From an uncultured Clostridiaceae bacterium (GTDB taxonomy: Bacteria > Bacillota > Clostridia > Clostridiales > Clostridiaceae), in assembly GCA_946405135.1 (NCBI GenBank), contig CAMJGD010000001.1, positions 186,001-250,000 on the forward strand: 64,000 nt of DNA, read 5' to 3'. Below, one piece after another: positions 9,452 to 17,051 of this stretch (positions within the stretch are counted from its first letter, which is position 1; each line of letters opens with the position of its first letter). The notes below the pieces were generated by a model, which saw only the letters and a list, made by a program, of their open reading frames with translations, had not been told where the DNA came from and did not search any database. The position numbers were made by a program, and so were the translations under genes.

Positions 9452-9568
9452 TTAGTATATAGCACCCTTGGTTTTTTGCTTTTTCATCTCTTCTTCATAA
9501 ATAGTATCTGGATTAGGTCTCTTATTACCTGTCCTCTTTTTTTGTTTTTTGTCCTCTTTATGTGACAT
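9452..9568 (-). CDS. Small highly charged hypothetical protein, 38 aa
   Basis: Not recognised. ATG at 9568 behind AGGAG encodes MSHKEDKKQKKRTGNKRPNP followed by DTIYEEEMKKQKTKGAIY. It is rich in Lys, Arg and Glu with no hydrophobic segment. The composition resembles small spore or nucleic-acid-associated proteins, but no family was recognised. Only 21 bp separate it from the next small ORF, so the two may be co-transcribed. Confidence 0.6.
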   Translation of the reverse strand: MSHKEDKKQKKRTGNKRPNPDTIYEEEMKKQKTKGAIY

Positions 9569-9701
9569 AAAATCATCTCCTCTCAAAATTATTTTATCCC
9601 TAAACCCTTCTTTTATTCTCACTGCCATCATTAAATTGAATTAACCTTTTAATAAAAAATACATATATTGATATTGTAAAAATTCATAGGAGGAATTTTA
9701 T

Positions 9702-10118
9702 TTGTATTGCTTTACTTATGCAAACAGTATGAATTGCATTTTTAGAGAATTAACTCTTTGGTCTGACATTTCTTCCGAGCATCCAATTTTTATTAAAACT
9801 GTAGCAGAGCTTTCTGGAATCAAACTACCAGAGGATATAATTCAAAAACTTTTAGAAGTCCACAAATCCTTTTCGAATCTTAACTTAAAAATAAAAAAGC
9901 CTATAGATGCATGGCATTTAAATTACAGCTGCACAATGAGATTAAGATGTTTAATAGAAGAATTTATAACTTACGACATTAAATTTATAAAACTATTTAA
10001 AGAATTAGATAAATACGGAAAAGAAAATAAAGTATTTATGGAACTTCTAAATCATATTCACCATGAACAGATTTTTATGTATAAATTATTTAATGATCTG
10101 CTAATGCAGATAGGCTGA
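9702..10118 (+). CDS. DUF2935-like protein, single domain
   Basis: A 138-residue helical protein of unknown function, read from a TTG with AGGAGG 8 nt upstream. The segment LWSDISSEHPIFIK resembles the DUF2935 family of Clostridium and Bacillus, which usually carries two copies of this helical domain (~250-270 aa); here only one is present. Histidines and glutamates are spread over the helices (EHP, WHLN, NHIHHEQ), reminiscent of metal-binding four-helix bundles, but metal binding is inference. It is followed by a strong terminator. Confidence 0.7.
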   Translation: MYCFTYANSMNCIFRELTLWSDISSEHPIFIKTVAELSGIKLPEDIIQKLLEVHKSFSNLNLKIKKPIDAWHLNYSCTMRLRCLIEEFITYDIKFIKLFKELDKYGKENKVFMELLNHIHHEQIFMYKLFNDLLMQIG

Positions 10119-10150
10119 TAACAGTCTATTTATAAAAGTTTTCAAAAGGT

Positions 10151-10192
10151 AAAAAGTTCAGTTAATTCTTAAATAGATTAACTGAACTTTTT
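10151..10192. terminator. Bidirectional terminator
   Basis: Perfect 16-bp inverted repeat (10151-10166 with 10177-10192) with A-runs and T-runs on the outside. It serves the plus-strand DUF2935-like gene and the convergent AraC gene; one arm forms the last codons of the AraC gene. Confidence 0.9.
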
Positions 10193-10945
10193 ACTATTTT
10201 TTAAATTTCTATATTCTGTAGGAGTGCTTCCCTTATATTTCTTATATAAATTAGCAAACTGACAGCTATCATAAAATCCGCACTCCTCGGAAATATCTGA
10301 TATAGTTAAATCAGTATTTTGCAGTAGCTCCTCAGCATAAGTGATTCTTTTTTTTATAATGTAATTATTAGGAGAAAGTCCTACTTTTTCTTTAAATAAA
10401 TGTCTAAATCTATGATAGCTATAACCAGATATCTCTGCTAAAGTATTTAGATTTATATCATGAGTAAAATTTTCATTTATAAAATTTTCTACATATTTAA
10501 AAGGATTCTCTTTATTATTACTTTTACGAGACAATCTTTCCAATTCAATAATTATTTCCTTAAGAAGCAAATCCAGCTTTATCTCATAATAAATTTCTTT
10601 ACTAAGTATTTCCTTTTTCATTTTATATAAAAGGCTTAATATTATTTTTTCCCTACTGTCTTGTATTAAAGAATTATTTAGATTTATAGGTTTATTTTCA
10701 TAAGAAAATCCTATGTATAGCACTTCTGTATTTGTTTCATGGATTTCATCATGAAAATTATCTGGCTTAGTTATAGCAATACTGCTTTCATTATAAGCAT
10801 AGCTAACATCATTTATAGTAGTATTTCCTTTTCCTTTTATATAGTATACAAGTTCATAGCAGCTATGCTTATGGGGTTGTATATACCTTGCTACTTTATT
10901 ATTATCATAAAAATTATAAAATAAAAAGTCTAGTTTGCACTTCAT
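10178..10945 (-). CDS. AraC family transcriptional regulator
   Basis: A 255-residue regulator with an N-terminal cupin-like sensing domain (about 15-110, with HKHSCYELVYYIKGKG) and a C-terminal double helix-turn-helix (about 150-250; ISGYSYHRFRHLFKEKVGLSP and ECGFYDSCQFANLYKKYKG). The ligand is unknown. It is divergent from the ADP-ribosylglycohydrolase gene with 143 bp between them, and 21-bp-spaced repeats there are a likely operator. SD AAGGTG precedes the ATG. Its stop codon lies inside the terminator arm shared with the neighbour. Confidence 0.93.
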   Translation of the reverse strand: MKCKLDFLFYNFYDNNKVARYIQPHKHSCYELVYYIKGKGNTTINDVSYAYNESSIAITKPDNFHDEIHETNTEVLYIGFSYENKPINLNNSLIQDSREKIILSLLYKMKKEILSKEIYYEIKLDLLLKEIIIELERLSRKSNNKENPFKYVENFINENFTHDINLNTLAEISGYSYHRFRHLFKEKVGLSPNNYIIKKRITYAEELLQNTDLTISDISEECGFYDSCQFANLYKKYKGSTPTEYRNLKNSKKFS

Positions 10946-10972
10946 CTACGCTCACCTTCCATAATCAAAATC

Positions 10973-11002
10973 AGCCATTTAGTACAAAATTATAGCCATT
11001 TA
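10973..11002. promoter_or_regulatory. Candidate AraC operator: two AGCCATTTA direct repeats 21 bp apart
   Basis: AGCCATTTA occurs at 10973-10981 and 10994-11002, exactly two helical turns apart, as expected for the tandem half-sites of an AraC dimer. A partial third copy AGCCATA is at 11049. Location between the divergent regulator and target gene supports the role; binding is inferred. Confidence 0.5.
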
Positions 11003-11088
11003 ATTATAGCATTTTTTCAAGATAAAATGTAATATTATTATTAATATAAGCCATATTATAATATATTAAAATATAGGAGTGTGGAATT

Positions 11089-12396
11089 ATGAGTTACCCT
11101 AACATACCCGAGTATCAAGCTTTATTAACAGAATTAATAGAATACAGCAGATTGATGCATGAATATGGTGCTCAAAATATTGATGACATAATGAGTGAAG
11201 CTTATAATGATTTAAAGAGTTCTATACAAAAGCTAAAATCTTTACCTATAAACCAAAATTTATTAAAAGAAGAACCTGATGATTTAGACGCCATACTTTC
11301 TTTAAGACCAGATGGTCCAAGAAAGCTATGGAACTCCTTTAATGAAGAAGAATATTTAGAAAAATTAGAAGGCGCTTTACTTGCAAGAATGGCAGGATGC
11401 ACTTTAGGTGCTGCTGTAGAGTTTTGGTCCATAGAAGATATGGAAAGATGGGCAAAATATAATGGAGATAACTTTCCTCCCACAAATTATTGGAATAGAA
11501 TCAAAAGTCCTGGAGTAATAAGATACACTAAAAATGATTTTATAGATTATACCCTTAAGGAGCTAAAATATGTGCCTGTAGATGATGATATTGCTTATAC
11601 CTTATTAGGACTATTAGTAGCTGAAGAGTATGGCATTAATTTTAATTCTGAAGATGTAGGTAAGGCTTGGGTAAAGTATCTTCCAATGGCTTATACTGCT
11701 GAAGAAGTTGCTTTAAACAACCTTAAAAAGGGATTAGATGCAAAAAAAGTTGCAGATATAGATAATCCCTATTGTCAATGGATAGGTGCAGATATTCGTT
11801 CAGACCCTTGGGCTTACATAGCTCCAGCTTTTCCTGAAAAAGCAGCCCGCATGGCATACCATGACGCTTATTTAAGTCATAGAAGAAATGGCATATATGG
11901 AGAAATGTTCTTTAGTGCAGCTCAATCTGCAGCTTTTGCCGTTGATGATCCTATGGAAGCCATAAAAATAGGGCTAAATGAAATTCCAAGACATTGTGCT
12001 TTAAGCCAAGCAGTAAAGTGGGCTTTGGAAGAAAGAAAAAATATTAAAAACTACAAAGATGCAAGAGAGGCAGTTGATGAAAAATTTAAAGGTATGAGTG
12101 GAGTCCATACTATAAACAATGCATGTCTCACTATATTTGGATTAAGCATTGGAGATACTGATGTTACAAAAGTTCTTTCAGAAACTGTAGCCATGGGATT
12201 AGATAATGACTGTACTACAGCTACAGCCGGAAGCATTATAGGTGCCATAGTAGGTAAAAAAGGGATTCCTAATCATTGGATCAAGAATTTTAATAATACT
12301 ATTAAATCTTATCTAAATGGAATTGATGAATTTAAAATTGATGATGTAATAAATAGATTTAACCTATTGGCTAAAAAAACTTATTCTCTTAAATAG
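11089..12396 (+). CDS. ADP-ribosylglycohydrolase family protein
   Basis: Member of the ADP-ribosylglycohydrolase family, Mg-dependent enzymes that remove ADP-ribose from proteins or related substrates. The 435-residue protein has an N-terminal helical extension (about 1-95), then ARMAGCTLGAAVEF (the usual glycohydrolase opening), DDDIAYTLLGLL (metal-binding acidic cluster) and DNDCTTATAGSIIGA near the C-terminus (second metal cluster). Substrate is unknown; no ADP-ribosyltransferase is seen in the window. AGGAGTG precedes the ATG. Divergent from an AraC regulator that probably controls it. Confidence 0.88.
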   Translation: MSYPNIPEYQALLTELIEYSRLMHEYGAQNIDDIMSEAYNDLKSSIQKLKSLPINQNLLKEEPDDLDAILSLRPDGPRKLWNSFNEEEYLEKLEGALLARMAGCTLGAAVEFWSIEDMERWAKYNGDNFPPTNYWNRIKSPGVIRYTKNDFIDYTLKELKYVPVDDDIAYTLLGLLVAEEYGINFNSEDVGKAWVKYLPMAYTAEEVALNNLKKGLDAKKVADIDNPYCQWIGADIRSDPWAYIAPAFPEKAARMAYHDAYLSHRRNGIYGEMFFSAAQSAAFAVDDPMEAIKIGLNEIPRHCALSQAVKWALEERKNIKNYKDAREAVDEKFKGMSGVHTINNACLTIFGLSIGDTDVTKVLSETVAMGLDNDCTTATAGSIIGAIVGKKGIPNHWIKNFNNTIKSYLNGIDEFKIDDVINRFNLLAKKTYSLK

Positions 12397-12405
12397 TATA
12401 TCTAT

Positions 12406-12447
12406 AAAACTATGTTTTCATACTTTTATGCAAGCATAGTTTTATTT
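12406..12447 (+). terminator. Terminator of the ADP-ribosylglycohydrolase gene
   Basis: AAAACTATG (12406-12414) pairs with CATAGTTTT (12435-12443) over a 20-nt loop, followed by ATTTTTG. Confidence 0.75.
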
Positions 12448-12449
12448 TT

Positions 12450-12907
12450 GTTTAATTTTAAAAATTATTGCAAATTACTGCAACCTTTTTCATACTGCCT
12501 ATGACCTAACCCAAGATACTTTTATTAAAGCGGTAAGAAATATATCTAAGTATAGAAATGATGGAAAGTTCAACTGTTGGCTTTTAACTATAGCATCAAA
12601 TACCTGTAAAGATTATTTTAGAAAAAATTTAAAAATTTCTGCTTTACCTTTAGAAGATATAAATGATCTCAACTTGTGTGTAGACTTTGAAGGTGAAAAA
12701 ATTTTGGAAAATCAGGAAAATAAAAAAATATTAAAAAAAGCTATAGATGAACTAGATTCAGATATGCGTGAAGTCATTATATTGAAATACTATCATCATT
12801 TAAAGATAAGAGAAATCTGTGAGATTACCTCTTCAAAAGAATCTACAGTGAAATCTAGATTGAGAAGAGCTCTTCAATATCTAAATCAAAAATTACAGGA
12901 GGTGTAA
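12450..12907 (+). pseudogene. ECF sigma factor, 5'-truncated
   Basis: The frame is open from about 12440 to 12907 and reads AYDLTQDTFIKAVRNISKY (sigma region 2.2-2.3) then IASNTCKDYFRKN and a complete region 4 (LDSDMREVIILKYYHHLKI, SSKESTVKSRLRRALQYLNQ). An ECF sigma should have some 30-40 more residues before this. In frame there is no start codon or SD upstream, and a stop lies at 12437, next to the preceding gene's terminator. The start of the gene is therefore lost, probably by deletion. An internal TTG at 12674 would give only region 4. Confidence 0.75.
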
Positions 12908-12913
12908 ATCAAG

Positions 12914-13651
12914 ATGAATTTAAAGAAGTTCCTCATTGCAAACAAGAATTTTGAAGAAAACTATGAAAATATAATAAATGAATTAGGAAAAACAGATATA
13001 TATGAAGATATTCCCTTTCCAACAGAACTAGAAATACAAAAAACTATGTTAGCTGTAAAATCAGAAATCAAAGAAAACAAAACCAGATTTAAAAAAGAGA
13101 AATTTATTCATTACACTATATCTGCTGCCCTTATATTGGTATTACTAGGTGAAATATATGTATTAAAAACTGTAGCCTTTAAAGATATAAATACTGATAA
13201 ATCACCTGCTGCTGTAGCCCCAAAAGATAAAGAAGATAAGCCTACTGCTAATGATGATGATAGCTTCATCCCAAATATCTTGGTAGAGCCTTTGTTAAAA
13301 CAATTAGGATACACTAAGCGGATAGATAGTGGAGCTTACTTTGATATAAATTTGCCTTTTAGTTTTAATAGTTCTGATTCAAATGAGCAAATAGCTTCTA
13401 TTCTACAATCCGCAAATAAACAGTCTAAAGAAAAATTTAATATGGATTTTTCTATAGGCTTAGGACAAAAAATTTGTATCTATACCTGCAATATAGAAAA
13501 AGACAATAAGACCATGGGTAATTTGAATGTACTAATATTAAAACAAAAAGTTATAGGTGTATGGATTGATACCAAAGATAAAGATCAAGATTTTAATATA
13601 CTTTTAAAACTTAAAGTTCATAGTAACAATGAAAAAAATCCATCAGATTAA
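12914..13651 (+). CDS. Single-pass membrane protein, probable anti-sigma partner of the truncated ECF sigma
   Basis: A 245-residue protein: cytoplasmic helical part (about 1-65), one membrane segment (about 70-86, ISAALILVLLGEIYVL), an Asp/Lys/Pro-rich linker (KDKEDKPTANDDD) and an extracytoplasmic domain of about 130 residues with no family I recognise. Size, topology and position 6 bp after the sigma remnant fit an ECF anti-sigma factor. AGGAGGTG precedes the ATG. If the sigma is dead, this gene may have lost its role, yet its frame is intact. Confidence 0.65.
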   Translation: MNLKKFLIANKNFEENYENIINELGKTDIYEDIPFPTELEIQKTMLAVKSEIKENKTRFKKEKFIHYTISAALILVLLGEIYVLKTVAFKDINTDKSPAAVAPKDKEDKPTANDDDSFIPNILVEPLLKQLGYTKRIDSGAYFDINLPFSFNSSDSNEQIASILQSANKQSKEKFNMDFSIGLGQKICIYTCNIEKDNKTMGNLNVLILKQKVIGVWIDTKDKDQDFNILLKLKVHSNNEKNPSD

Positions 13652-13702
13652 AACAAAAAACTATATTCCTAATGCTAAATGCCATTGAACTTATATAAGT
13701 CT

Positions 13703-13746
13703 TAAAAACTGCCTTGAACCTTTGATTTTTCAAAGCAGTTTTTTAT
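13703..13746 (+). terminator. Terminator after the anti-sigma-like gene
   Basis: AACTGC-c-TTGAA pairs with TTCAA-a-GCAGTT, one mismatch, followed by TTTTTTATAT. Confidence 0.85.
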
Positions 13747-13811
13747 ATATTATACTATTTTTTCATATAATCCATAATTTATATCATACAAAAATTTGTT
13801 ATATATATTTA

Positions 13812-14555
13812 CTATTCCCATCTAAAATTTTTAACTGATATTATAATACAAACAATCATCAAAGTAAAAAGCACAGTAATACTCCTTATAGAAGATTCTA
13901 AACTTTTATTAAGCCAAGCATTTTTCAATAAATCCACAGCATAATATAAGGGTAGTGCTTTTGCAATCTTTATCATAAAATCCGGAAATACCTCTAAAGG
14001 TATGGTAGCTCCACCTAAAAAAATCATAAGAAAATAAATTAGATTAGCTATAGCATTACCTGCTTTCATATTAGGGGCAACACTTCCAACAAGAAATCCT
14101 ATAGAAAATATGCTAAACATGGATAGTAGAAACGTAGATATTATATATGATATATTGCCTATAACTTTAATATCGTAAACTATTTTTCCTACTAAAATAA
14201 GTATTATAAATCCTATTATAGTCATTATTATGCTAACCACTGCTTGAGAAAATATAACCATAGATTGACTAATTGGTGTCCCCTTAAATCGCTTTAATAC
14301 TTTCTTTTCCCTATAACCGCATATAGAAAGAGGAAAAGCCATAATACCAGTCACTGCTATAATTAAAGCAGTATATGAAGGAATTGAAATATCAATAGTA
14401 CCATAACCTCCAAACATAGGCACAGGCTTATTCCCATAAATTCCTCCAAATATGAGCAGCATCAAAGTAGGAAAAATAAATATAAAAAACATATTAGCAA
14501 AATACCTTGTAAAAAGCTTTAATTCCATTTTTACTGTCTCATAGAATGCTTTCAT
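13812..14555 (-). CDS. ABC-2 type transporter permease
   Basis: A 247-residue membrane protein with about six hydrophobic segments and the ABC-2 topology (cytoplasmic start, LFTRYFANMFFIFIFPTLML first segment, conserved GFLVGSVAPNMKAGNAIANL region, FLGGATIPLEVFP). With the ATPase just upstream it forms a complete exporter; the substrate (drug, lipid or peptide) cannot be told. The longest frame begins 6 codons earlier; GGGGGAAGG 2-3 nt before the ATG at 14555 supports the shorter form. Its start overlaps the ATPase end by 17 nt, so the two are coupled. Confidence 0.88.
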   Translation of the reverse strand: MKAFYETVKMELKLFTRYFANMFFIFIFPTLMLLIFGGIYGNKPVPMFGGYGTIDISIPSYTALIIAVTGIMAFPLSICGYREKKVLKRFKGTPISQSMVIFSQAVVSIIMTIIGFIILILVGKIVYDIKVIGNISYIISTFLLSMFSIFSIGFLVGSVAPNMKAGNAIANLIYFLMIFLGGATIPLEVFPDFMIKIAKALPLYYAVDLLKNAWLNKSLESSIRSITVLFTLMIVCIIISVKNFRWE

Positions 14556-15471
14556 AACCTTCCCCCATCTCATATCCTACTAATTCTAAAAATACATCTT
14601 CAAAGTTAGGTGTGCTATAGATTAAATTTTTATAACTGATCTTTCTCATCTGAAGATATTTAAATACAATGTTCTCTAGCCCTTCACGATTACCTAGTAT
14701 AATAAATCTGCTATTAGTATTTATAATTTTCTTAACTCCTGTTATTTCACTTAAATTTTTAAAATCAATGTCATCCATATACACAGCATCAAACATAACC
14801 TTCTGTGATATACCACAATTTTTTATAAGTCCATTAACAGAATCCTTGGCTATGATTTTACCTTTATTCATAATCATTACTTTATGGCAAAGATACTCTA
14901 CTTCATCCATAAAGTGAGTAGTAATAAGAATTGTAGTTCCTTGCTTATTTACTTCTTTTATGAGATTCCACATATATCTTCTGCTCATAGGATCAAGTCC
15001 TGTAGTTATTTCATCAATACATAACAGCTTAGGTCTAGGTAAAAGTGCTAATAAAATGGATAATCTCTGCTTTTCACCCCCTGAAAGAGACGTTACATAT
15101 TTGCTTTTTTTATCTTCTAAAATTAACTCCTTCAGTAACTTATTATAGTCTATGGGTTTATCATAAAAGGATGAAAAAAGTCTACATACTTCTTCTACCT
15201 TTATTTTATCTGGATATGCCGATTCTTGTAATTGTATCCCTATATGCTTATATAATTCTTTTCTATCCTTTAACGGATCCATTCCCAGTACTTCTATTTT
15301 CCCTTTGGTTGGCTTTTTGAGACCTTCGATACATTCTATGGTAGTGGTTTTTCCAGCTCCATTAGGTCCAATAACTGCAAATATTTCACCTGAATCTACC
15401 TTAAAGGATATATCGTTTACTGCAGTAACCTCCTTATATTTCACTGTCAAGTTTTCTACAGAAACATCCAC
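14539..15471 (-). CDS. ABC transporter ATP-binding protein
   Basis: ATPase of the exporter, 310 residues from a GTG at 15471 with GGGAGGAGA immediately upstream; the ATG 8 codons earlier has no SD. Walker A GPNGAGKTTT (about 37-46), Q-loop QLQES, signature LSGGEKQRLS, Walker B LLCIDEITTGLD, and the H-loop histidine in ITTHFMDEVEYL are all present. The C-terminal about 90 residues form the DUF4162-like extension typical of ABC-2 exporters. No nearby two-component or self-immunity gene suggests the cargo. Confidence 0.92.
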   Translation of the reverse strand: MDVSVENLTVKYKEVTAVNDISFKVDSGEIFAVIGPNGAGKTTTIECIEGLKKPTKGKIEVLGMDPLKDRKELYKHIGIQLQESAYPDKIKVEEVCRLFSSFYDKPIDYNKLLKELILEDKKSKYVTSLSGGEKQRLSILLALLPRPKLLCIDEITTGLDPMSRRYMWNLIKEVNKQGTTILITTHFMDEVEYLCHKVMIMNKGKIIAKDSVNGLIKNCGISQKVMFDAVYMDDIDFKNLSEITGVKKIINTNSRFIILGNREGLENIVFKYLQMRKISYKNLIYSTPNFEDVFLELVGYEMGEGYESIL

Positions 15472-15713
15472 TATCTCTCCTCCCTCACAAAGCATATAAC
15501 AATATATTCTTTATACAATATACTTTTATATAAATAAATATTCATCATATTTTATAAATATTTATATGAAATTATGCTATAATACCGATTCACGTATAAT
15601 TCATTTAATTATCAATAAATTGTACATATCTATCATAAAACTATAAAGCTTAAAAATTTTAGCAGAAAAGTCTTTCTAGTTATGTAATAACATAAGGTTA
15701 TGTTATTAAAAAT
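15472..15713. other. Intergenic, AT-rich, with an 11-bp-arm palindrome
   Basis: No gene visible. The only clear structure is a perfect inverted repeat at 15685-15708 (TAATAACATAA / TTATGTTATTA around GG). No T-run follows it on either strand, so it is not a usual terminator. It might be an operator, or a scar of insertion. Confidence 0.4.
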
Positions 15714-15753
15714 AAAAGCGCGAAATGCTGTATTTACAACACTTCACGCTTTT
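15714..15753 (-). terminator. Terminator of the TipA-type regulator gene
   Basis: Minus strand: 18-bp stem (15736-15753 with 15714-15731, three G.T pairs), 4-nt loop, T-rich downstream. It is about 110 bp after the stop of the regulator; the sequence between, 15754-15863, is GC-richer and contains no gene. Confidence 0.75.
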
Positions 15754-15863
15754 ATGTGTCATTTGCTCAATTCAGATGCAGGTCCCAGCGGCGAATTGCA
15801 TCCAAACTCAGTCTAGTTGAAAGTCAGGTCATAAAAGATATCAGATTCTCGCTTCGATTATAC

Positions 15864-16628
15864 TCATAATGTGTAATATATTTTCATTGCCTCAAATAAA
15901 AATTCCGCAGCACCTGGTGCTATTGCTTCATAATATTTCTTGAATCGTTCATCTTCACAATATCCCTGCGTCAGTGCCAAATGGTTTTCTCTAGAGTAGG
16001 TGCCCTCTGCCCAGAACATACAAATCCACTCTTTGTGTAATTCACAAGCGCGTTGTGCTGTTTTGCTTGCGGGATCGCCCAGAACTATAGCTTCCTTAAT
16101 TGTTTCATTGATTAACTCGGTTAGTTCCTGCATTTTTCGCCACTGTTCCTCGCTCATACCTTTTACTTTGGCATTGCAAGCATCAATTGTAGCATCGCCG
16201 TATTTCTCACGAATTTCCTTACCATATGCGGCTTCGTTGTCATCAATCATTTTTTGCTTAAAGCCTTCAAATTTCTCATTATCTGTCATAATAGTTTCTC
16301 CTTTCAATGAGCTGATGGTTTTAGTAACATTATCAATCAGCAGTTCAATTTGACTTTTTCGTTGTAAGAGTGCAGATAAGTGTCCTTCAAGCGCCTCTTT
16401 CTTGTCAAAGTCGGGAGCCTTGAGGATTTGGCCAATTTCCTCAAGTGACACACCAAGCTCACGATAGAAAAGGATTTGTTGAAGCACATCTACTTCCATT
16501 TGTCCATATATGCGATAGCCGTTATCTGCCACACGCATTGGATGTAGTAGACCAATCTCATCATAATAACGAAGTGTCCGTTTAGTCACTCCTGATATTT
16601 GCGCCAGTTTGTTTACCGTGTATTCCAC
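15864..16628 (-). CDS. MerR family regulator with TipAS domain (TipAL-like)
   Basis: A 254-residue regulator: MerR helix-turn-helix at about 1-70 (YTVNKLAQISGVTKRTLRYY, GYRIYG), coiled dimer helix (about 75-110), and C-terminal TipAS antibiotic-binding domain (about 120-254; LINETIKEAI, ACELHKEWI, LTQGYCEDERFKKYYE). TipA-type proteins bind thiopeptides or hydrophobic drugs and activate resistance genes and themselves. GTG start behind GAGGTGATG. Codon use and base composition are visibly GC-richer than neighbours, suggesting transfer. No adjacent target gene is left; it probably controls its own promoter. Confidence 0.9.
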   Translation of the reverse strand: MEYTVNKLAQISGVTKRTLRYYDEIGLLHPMRVADNGYRIYGQMEVDVLQQILFYRELGVSLEEIGQILKAPDFDKKEALEGHLSALLQRKSQIELLIDNVTKTISSLKGETIMTDNEKFEGFKQKMIDDNEAAYGKEIREKYGDATIDACNAKVKGMSEEQWRKMQELTELINETIKEAIVLGDPASKTAQRACELHKEWICMFWAEGTYSRENHLALTQGYCEDERFKKYYEAIAPGAAEFLFEAMKIYYTL

Positions 16629-16649
16629 TTATCATCACCTCACAACCAT

Positions 16650-16680
16650 AGTGTAAACTATTACGCAACGTTAATGTCAA
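16650..16680 (-). promoter_or_regulatory. MerR-type promoter (19-bp spacer) of the TipA regulator
   Basis: TTGACA (16675-16680), 19-bp spacer, TACACT (16650-16655) on the minus strand. The overlong 19-bp spacer is the hallmark of promoters that MerR proteins activate by DNA distortion. The spacer contains AACGTTGCGTAA, a likely part of the operator. Confidence 0.8.
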
Positions 16681-16687
16681 TAGTTTT

Positions 16688-16890
16688 TTAAAAAATTAAT
16701 GTAAATTTTGATAAACTTATTTTTGGTGGAATACTTATAAGCATATGTATATAATCTGGGCACGCATTTGCTTCTATAATTTCTACCCATTTTCTTTTAC
16801 ATATCTTTCGTAATATCTTGCCTATTTCAGTTTTATACTTTTCATATATTATCTGTCTTCTATATTTTGGTACAAATACTATATGATATT
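16688..16890 (-). mobile_element. IS200-type TnpA remnant
   Basis: The minus strand reads YHIVFVPKYRRQIIYEKYKT, then IGKILRKICKRKWVEIIEAN, CPDYIHMLISIPPKISLSKF and a stop. This is the N-terminal half of an IS200/IS605 Y1 transposase. There is no start codon, the C-terminal half with the catalytic tyrosine is gone, and the first histidine of the HUH motif is tyrosine (DYIHM instead of DHVHM). The remnant is inactive. Confidence 0.85.
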
Positions 16891-16937
16891 ACCTCCTATA
16901 ATTTTTTGTTTTGGGATTGTCAGTCGATTTCTAAACC

Positions 16938-16975
16938 AAAAAATAAACCCGGTCTAACAACCGGATTTATTTTTT
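16938..16975 (-). terminator. Terminator of tRNA-Pro
   Basis: Minus strand AAATCCGGT / ACCGGGTTT stem (one G.T pair) around a 6-nt loop, flanked by A-run and TATTTTTT. It begins immediately after the CCA end of the tRNA. Confidence 0.85.
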
Positions 16976-17051
16976 TGGTCTGGGTAACAAGATTTGAACT
17001 TGCGACTTCTAGAACCCCATTCTAGCGCGCTACCATCTGCGCTATACCCAG
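16976..17051 (-). tRNA. tRNA-Pro (anticodon GGG)
   Basis: 76-nt cloverleaf on the minus strand. Acceptor CTGGGTA/TACCCAG; D-arm GCGC/GCGC; anticodon stem CTAGA/TCTAG with loop ATGGGGT, so anticodon GGG followed by G37 as in proline tRNAs; T-arm GCAAG/CTTGT with TTCAAAT; discriminator A; CCA is encoded. First pair C1:G72 is the bacterial proline identity pair. Confidence 0.95.

Noticed and set aside
9569..9640. SigG-type promoter of the 38-aa ORF
   Set aside because: GAATA is followed at 15 bp by GATAAAATAA, which misses key -10 bases.
12674..12907. Intact 77-residue regulator starting at TTG 12674
   Set aside because: It is only region 4 of a longer ECF sigma sequence that continues in frame upstream; no SD at the TTG.
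15754..15863. tRNA-like or att-site remnant after the TipA gene
   Set aside because: A GATGCA/TGCATC dyad is present but no cloverleaf and no match to the tRNA-Pro 3' end.
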